Below the pieces are notes generated by a model. It was not told the origin of the DNA. It saw only the letters and a program-made list of their open reading frames with translations, and did no database searches. Position numbers and translations under genes: made by a program. From Pseudomonas sp. Root562 (GTDB lineage Bacteria > Pseudomonadota > Gammaproteobacteria > Pseudomonadales > Pseudomonadaceae), in the NCBI RefSeq assembly GCF_001427125.1, contig NZ_LMGK01000025.1:314682-378681 (forward strand): a stretch of 64,000 nt of DNA, written 5' to 3'. Positions 61,376 to 64,000 of the stretch are shown here, piece by piece (the first letter of the stretch is position 1; every line of letters starts with the position of its first letter).

Positions 61376-62893
61376 CTATTTGGAGGTGGGCATGGCAAAC
61401 TCGGCGCCCTTGGCAATGCTGTTCGGCCAGCGCTGCATCACCGATTTCTGCTTGGTGTAAAACCGCACGCCTTCTTCGCCATACGCGTGCATGTCACCGA
61501 ACAGCGAACGCTTCCAGCCACCGAAACCGTGCCAGGCCATCGGCACCGGAATCGGTACGTTGATGCCGACCATGCCCACCTGAATGCGGGTGGCGAACTC
61601 ACGGGCGATGTGGCCGTCACGGGTATAGCAAGCGGTGCCGTTGCCGAATTCATGGGCATTGACCAGGTCCACCGCCTCGGCAAAGTCCTTGACGCGCATG
61701 CACGCCAGCACCGGGCCGAAGATTTCCTCTTTATAGATTTTCATTTCGGGGGTGACATGGTCGAAAATCGTGCCGCCCAGCCAGAAGCCTTCGGCACAAT
61801 CGGCACCGGCCTGCGAGCCATCGAAGCCACGGCCGTCGACCAGCATTTCGGCGCCTTCGGCAATGCCCTGTTCGATGTAACCGGTGATGCGCTGCAAGGC
61901 GGCAGCCGACACGATCGGCCCCATTTCAGCCGCCAGGTTCATGCCTTCCAGAATCTTCAAGTTGCGGGTGCGTTCCACCAGTTTCGGCATGACCTTGTCG
62001 GCCACATCGCCGACAAACACCGCTACCGAAATCGCCATGCAGCGCTCGCCGGCCGAACCGAAGGCTGCGCCAATCAGCGCATCGACCACCTGATCGATAT
62101 CGGCGTCGGGCATCACCACCATGTGGTTCTTCGCCCCGCCCAAAGCCTGCACACGCTTGCCATGACGGGCGCCGGTTTCGTAGATGTAGTTGGCAATCGG
62201 CGTGGAGCCGACGAAGCTCACGGCTTGGACTTGCGGGTGATCAAGCAGCGCATCCACGGCTTCTTTATCGCCTTGCACCACGTTGAACACGCCGTCGGGC
62301 AACCCGGCTTCCTTGAACAGTTCAGCAATCAGCAGCGAGGGCGAAGGGTCGATCGGGCTCGGCTTGAGCACGAAGGTGTTGCCGCAAGCGATGGCCACCG
62401 GGAACATCCACATCGGCACCATCACCGGGAAATTGAACGGCGTGACACCGGCCACCACGCCCAGGGCCTGGCGCACGGTCCAGTTGTCGATGTTGGTGGA
62501 GACTTGCTCGGTATAGTCGCCCTTGAGCAGTTGCGGAATGCCGCAGGCGAACTCAACCACTTCGATACCGCGCGTGACTTCGCCTTGGGCATCGGTGAAC
62601 ACCTTGCCGTGCTCCGCGGTAATCATCCGCGCCAGGGTGTCACGGTGCTCGTTGAGCAGCGCCAGAAACTTGAACATGATGCGCGCACGACGCAGCGGCG
62701 GCGTCGCCGACCAGGCGGGAAACGCCGCCGCGGCTGACTGAACCGCTGCGTCGACTTCAGAAACATTGGCCAGGGCCACATGGCCGACCACCGCACCGGT
62801 GGCCGGATTGGTGACGTTCTGCGCGCGCCCGGAAGTACCCGGCACTGCGCGGCCGTGAATGTAATGTGCGATGTCTACTGGCTGGTTGTTCAT
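61376..62893 (-). CDS. mmsA: Methylmalonate-semialdehyde dehydrogenase (CoA-acylating)
   Basis: This 505-residue ALDH has TPFNFPVMVPMWMFP, nucleophile Cys285 (SAGERCMAIS) and AFGSA. The usual general-base Glu is replaced in LGGAKNH, the mark of the CoA-dependent MMSDH branch. It converts (methyl)malonate semialdehyde to propionyl- or acetyl-CoA in valine, inositol or beta-alanine catabolism. ATG 62893 has GGGGA 8 nt upstream. The usual mmsB partner is absent. Confidence 0.93.
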   Translation of the reverse strand: MNNQPVDIAHYIHGRAVPGTSGRAQNVTNPATGAVVGHVALANVSEVDAAVQSAAAAFPAWSATPPLRRARIMFKFLALLNEHRDTLARMITAEHGKVFTDAQGEVTRGIEVVEFACGIPQLLKGDYTEQVSTNIDNWTVRQALGVVAGVTPFNFPVMVPMWMFPVAIACGNTFVLKPSPIDPSPSLLIAELFKEAGLPDGVFNVVQGDKEAVDALLDHPQVQAVSFVGSTPIANYIYETGARHGKRVQALGGAKNHMVVMPDADIDQVVDALIGAAFGSAGERCMAISVAVFVGDVADKVMPKLVERTRNLKILEGMNLAAEMGPIVSAAALQRITGYIEQGIAEGAEMLVDGRGFDGSQAGADCAEGFWLGGTIFDHVTPEMKIYKEEIFGPVLACMRVKDFAEAVDLVNAHEFGNGTACYTRDGHIAREFATRIQVGMVGINVPIPVPMAWHGFGGWKRSLFGDMHAYGEEGVRFYTKQKSVMQRWPNSIAKGAEFAMPTSK

Positions 62894-63327
62894 GGCGGGT
62901 GTCCCCTGCTGGTGGATAAGAGCCATCTCTTTTTGTTGTTCTGCAAAGTGCCAGGCGCAGCGTGTGTGCGGCTGGTAGAGCCAAAGTAGGCCAGCCGCTG
63001 GATCATGTAAAATGATGATTAATGATCTTGTGGATCAGAAATGGTGAACGTAGATTCGCAGCGTTTGCGGGGGATGAGCGCTTGCCTCTGTGCATTAAAC
63101 ATTCGCTGAACACGCGTGTTTAAAGCCGTAGGCAGTTACTGGATGAGAGCTACAAAACCTTGCGTCATTGCCTACGGGTACGCCAGAATCCGCCGGCTTG
63201 TGCGCCCTGGGTCCGCTCGGTAACTTGATTCGCGTCACTGCTCATCAGTGATCGGGTTTAGTCGCTCGATGGTTTCACGAGGCGCATCTGCTTCCAGATA
63301 GTCAGGTCATTTCATGCCTGCACTTCA

Positions 63328-63404
63328 TGGTAGCTGTGCGCAGGGCGCCTTCGGGCGCGCCGGATTCGTGACTCCCCGGTCGACTAACCTGCGTACAGCT
63401 GCCA
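63328..63404 (+). ncRNA. Predicted three-way-junction RNA upstream of DUF6124
   Basis: A 17-bp outer stem (63328-63344 with 63388-63404) has two G-U pairs and no mismatch. It encloses a 5-bp hairpin with a UUCG loop (63345-63358) and a CCGG/CCGG hairpin (63360-63379). Such a fold is unlikely by chance. It could be a riboswitch-like leader, a processed leader or a small RNA; I do not recognise a named family. Confidence 0.7.
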
Positions 63405-63430
63405 CCCTTGTTTAGTCGCAAGTCGGTGAC

Positions 63431-63451
63431 GGCTCCATAATTCTGGAGTCC
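63431..63451 (+). promoter_or_regulatory. Hairpin covering the DUF6124 ribosome-binding site
   Basis: CTCC (63433-63436) can pair with the GGAG Shine-Dalgarno (63445-63448), extended by GG/CC with one bulge. The start codon lies 7 nt after the Shine-Dalgarno. This would restrict initiation unless opened. Confidence 0.6.
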
Positions 63452-63454
63452 GAA

Positions 63455-63814
63455 ATGATCAAACCTACGCCGAACCCGCCAGACACCGATCCAACCTCCC
63501 CGTACGAACCCGACTCAACAAAACTCAACGAAGCCGCCGAACGCGCCCTCGACTTCCACTTCCCCTCGACCGCCGACATCAAAGCCACACCTCGCACCGT
63601 CAGCACATTGTTCACCGTCGACCCCGAAGTCACCACCGAAACCCTGATGGTGTACCTGGTGGAAACACTGGCCTCGGTCGATGTCATGGTCCACCAATTA
63701 GTCGATCATCTGGAGGGCGGAGATCGCAATGCCCTGCTGGGCATTTCCAACAGCGTGATGCTGGCAGAGATCACCGCGAACCGAGTGCTGGACCAAATCG
63801 ACCCACCGGAATAA
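63455..63814 (+). CDS. DUF6124 family protein
   Basis: This 119-residue protein has a Pro/Asp-rich N-terminus (MIKPTPNPPDTDP), an ALDFHF motif and two helices (TETLMVYLVETLASVDVMVHQLVDHL; NSVMLAEITANRVLDQI). It matches the small Pseudomonas family DUF6124, of unknown function. Its leader is highly structured, with a hairpin over the ribosome site, so its translation is probably controlled. Confidence 0.88.
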   Translation: MIKPTPNPPDTDPTSPYEPDSTKLNEAAERALDFHFPSTADIKATPRTVSTLFTVDPEVTTETLMVYLVETLASVDVMVHQLVDHLEGGDRNALLGISNSVMLAEITANRVLDQIDPPE

Positions 63815-63830
63815 CACAAGCCCAACTGAC

Positions 63831-64000
63831 AACCAGGTCGGCTGTCAGGCCGCCTCGCTTTGGCTTTGGCTTTGGCTTTTCTTGCCCCATCGAGAGGCCG
63901 AGCGCAGGTTCTGCGCAGTGGGCAACCCGGCAAGGATGCCGGGTTAGCCGCCCCCGGCCATGGATGGCCGATGGCGGCGGGCCCACGGAGCAGGACCGGA
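63831..64000. repeat. Long intergenic repeat, copy 2 (cut by window edge)
   Basis: Begins with a near-copy of 23731-23760 and ends with a 25-bp block (63976-64000) identical to 23766-23790. In between are three CTTTGG units (63858-63875) and a perfect AACCCGGC hairpin (63924-63945) that the other copy lacks. Belongs to the same dispersed family and continues past the window. Confidence 0.7.

Larger units (their letters stand above)
62894..63454. other. 561-bp intergenic region with structured leader
   Basis: The left part should hold the mmsA promoter on the minus strand. The right part (63180-63454) is rich in inverted repeats and leads into the DUF6124 gene. GTTTAGTCGC occurs twice (63256-63265 and 63410-63419), 154 bp apart. 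TCACTG-CTCAT-CAGTGA (63235-63251) is a small hairpin. No protein gene is supported. Confidence 0.65.

Overview
The window looks like chromosomal DNA of a Pseudomonas, probably of the P. fluorescens group. The reasons are: GC-rich, G/C-ending codons; many REP elements of the kind starting with TGTGGGAGC or TGTAGGAGC, including inverted pairs (REPINs); a galactose dehydrogenase closely resembling the P. fluorescens enzyme; and small families common in this genus (DUF6124, DUF3300/DUF2950, DUF1289, DUF2986). I see no phage, integrase, insertion sequence, rRNA or CRISPR array.

Region 1 (about 1-25,730) is the main accessory block: a catabolic regulon around a MalT-like LuxR regulator (14725-17544). 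To its left, on the minus strand, are an alpha-methylacyl-CoA racemase, a crotonase, two acyl-CoA ligases, a hot-dog thioesterase, an acyl-CoA dehydrogenase, an SCPx-type thiolase, a two-gene acyl-CoA dehydrogenase pair, a second crotonase and a DUF1302/DUF1329 envelope pair. To its right, on the plus strand, are a second dehydrogenase plus thiolase module, two MaoC-type hydratase subunits, an SDR, a TetR regulator coupled to a degenerate SDR, and an exported sulfatase. The set resembles the peroxisomal scheme for alpha-methyl-branched acyl chains (racemase, acyl-CoA oxidation, hot-dog hydratase plus SDR, SCPx thiolase). A 17-bp inverted repeat, roughly CCACCC-N5-GGGTGG, lies 66-110 bp upstream of all the catabolic and envelope start genes. 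In five promoters it is followed after 22 nt by a plausible -10 hexamer. This predicts a single activator-driven regulon that includes the sulfatase.

Region 2 (25.7-43.6 kb) is mostly ordinary chromosome: a dmeRF-type cobalt/nickel sensor and efflux pair with its G-tract operator, small conserved proteins, trmK, galactose dehydrogenase, a GFA protein, tRNA-Gln(UUG), an aldehyde dehydrogenase, a phosphoesterase, two exported alpha/beta hydrolases, an orphan histidine kinase, an MBL hydrolase, an M20 peptidase and a DUF3300/DUF2950 pair.

Region 3 (43.6-55.6 kb) holds a membrane operon (sialidase-like protein, small membrane protein, LTA-synthase-like enzyme), a diguanylate cyclase, and an operon of glutamine-synthetase-like ligase, ALDH, Fe-ADH and APC permease. 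The last fits gamma-glutamylated amine or amino-alcohol catabolism and ends with a coupled exported HExxH protein.

Region 4 (55.6-64 kb) has a compact three-gene operon (haem-oxygenase-like di-iron oxidase, SAM methyltransferase, YbdK ligase) of unknown product, a nitronate monooxygenase, a tautomerase and mmsA. It ends with a DUF6124 gene preceded by a strongly predicted three-way-junction RNA and a possible SD-sequestering hairpin. A 148-bp long inverted repeat lies at 59,274-59,421, and a large intergenic repeat family occurs at 23.7 kb and at the right edge.
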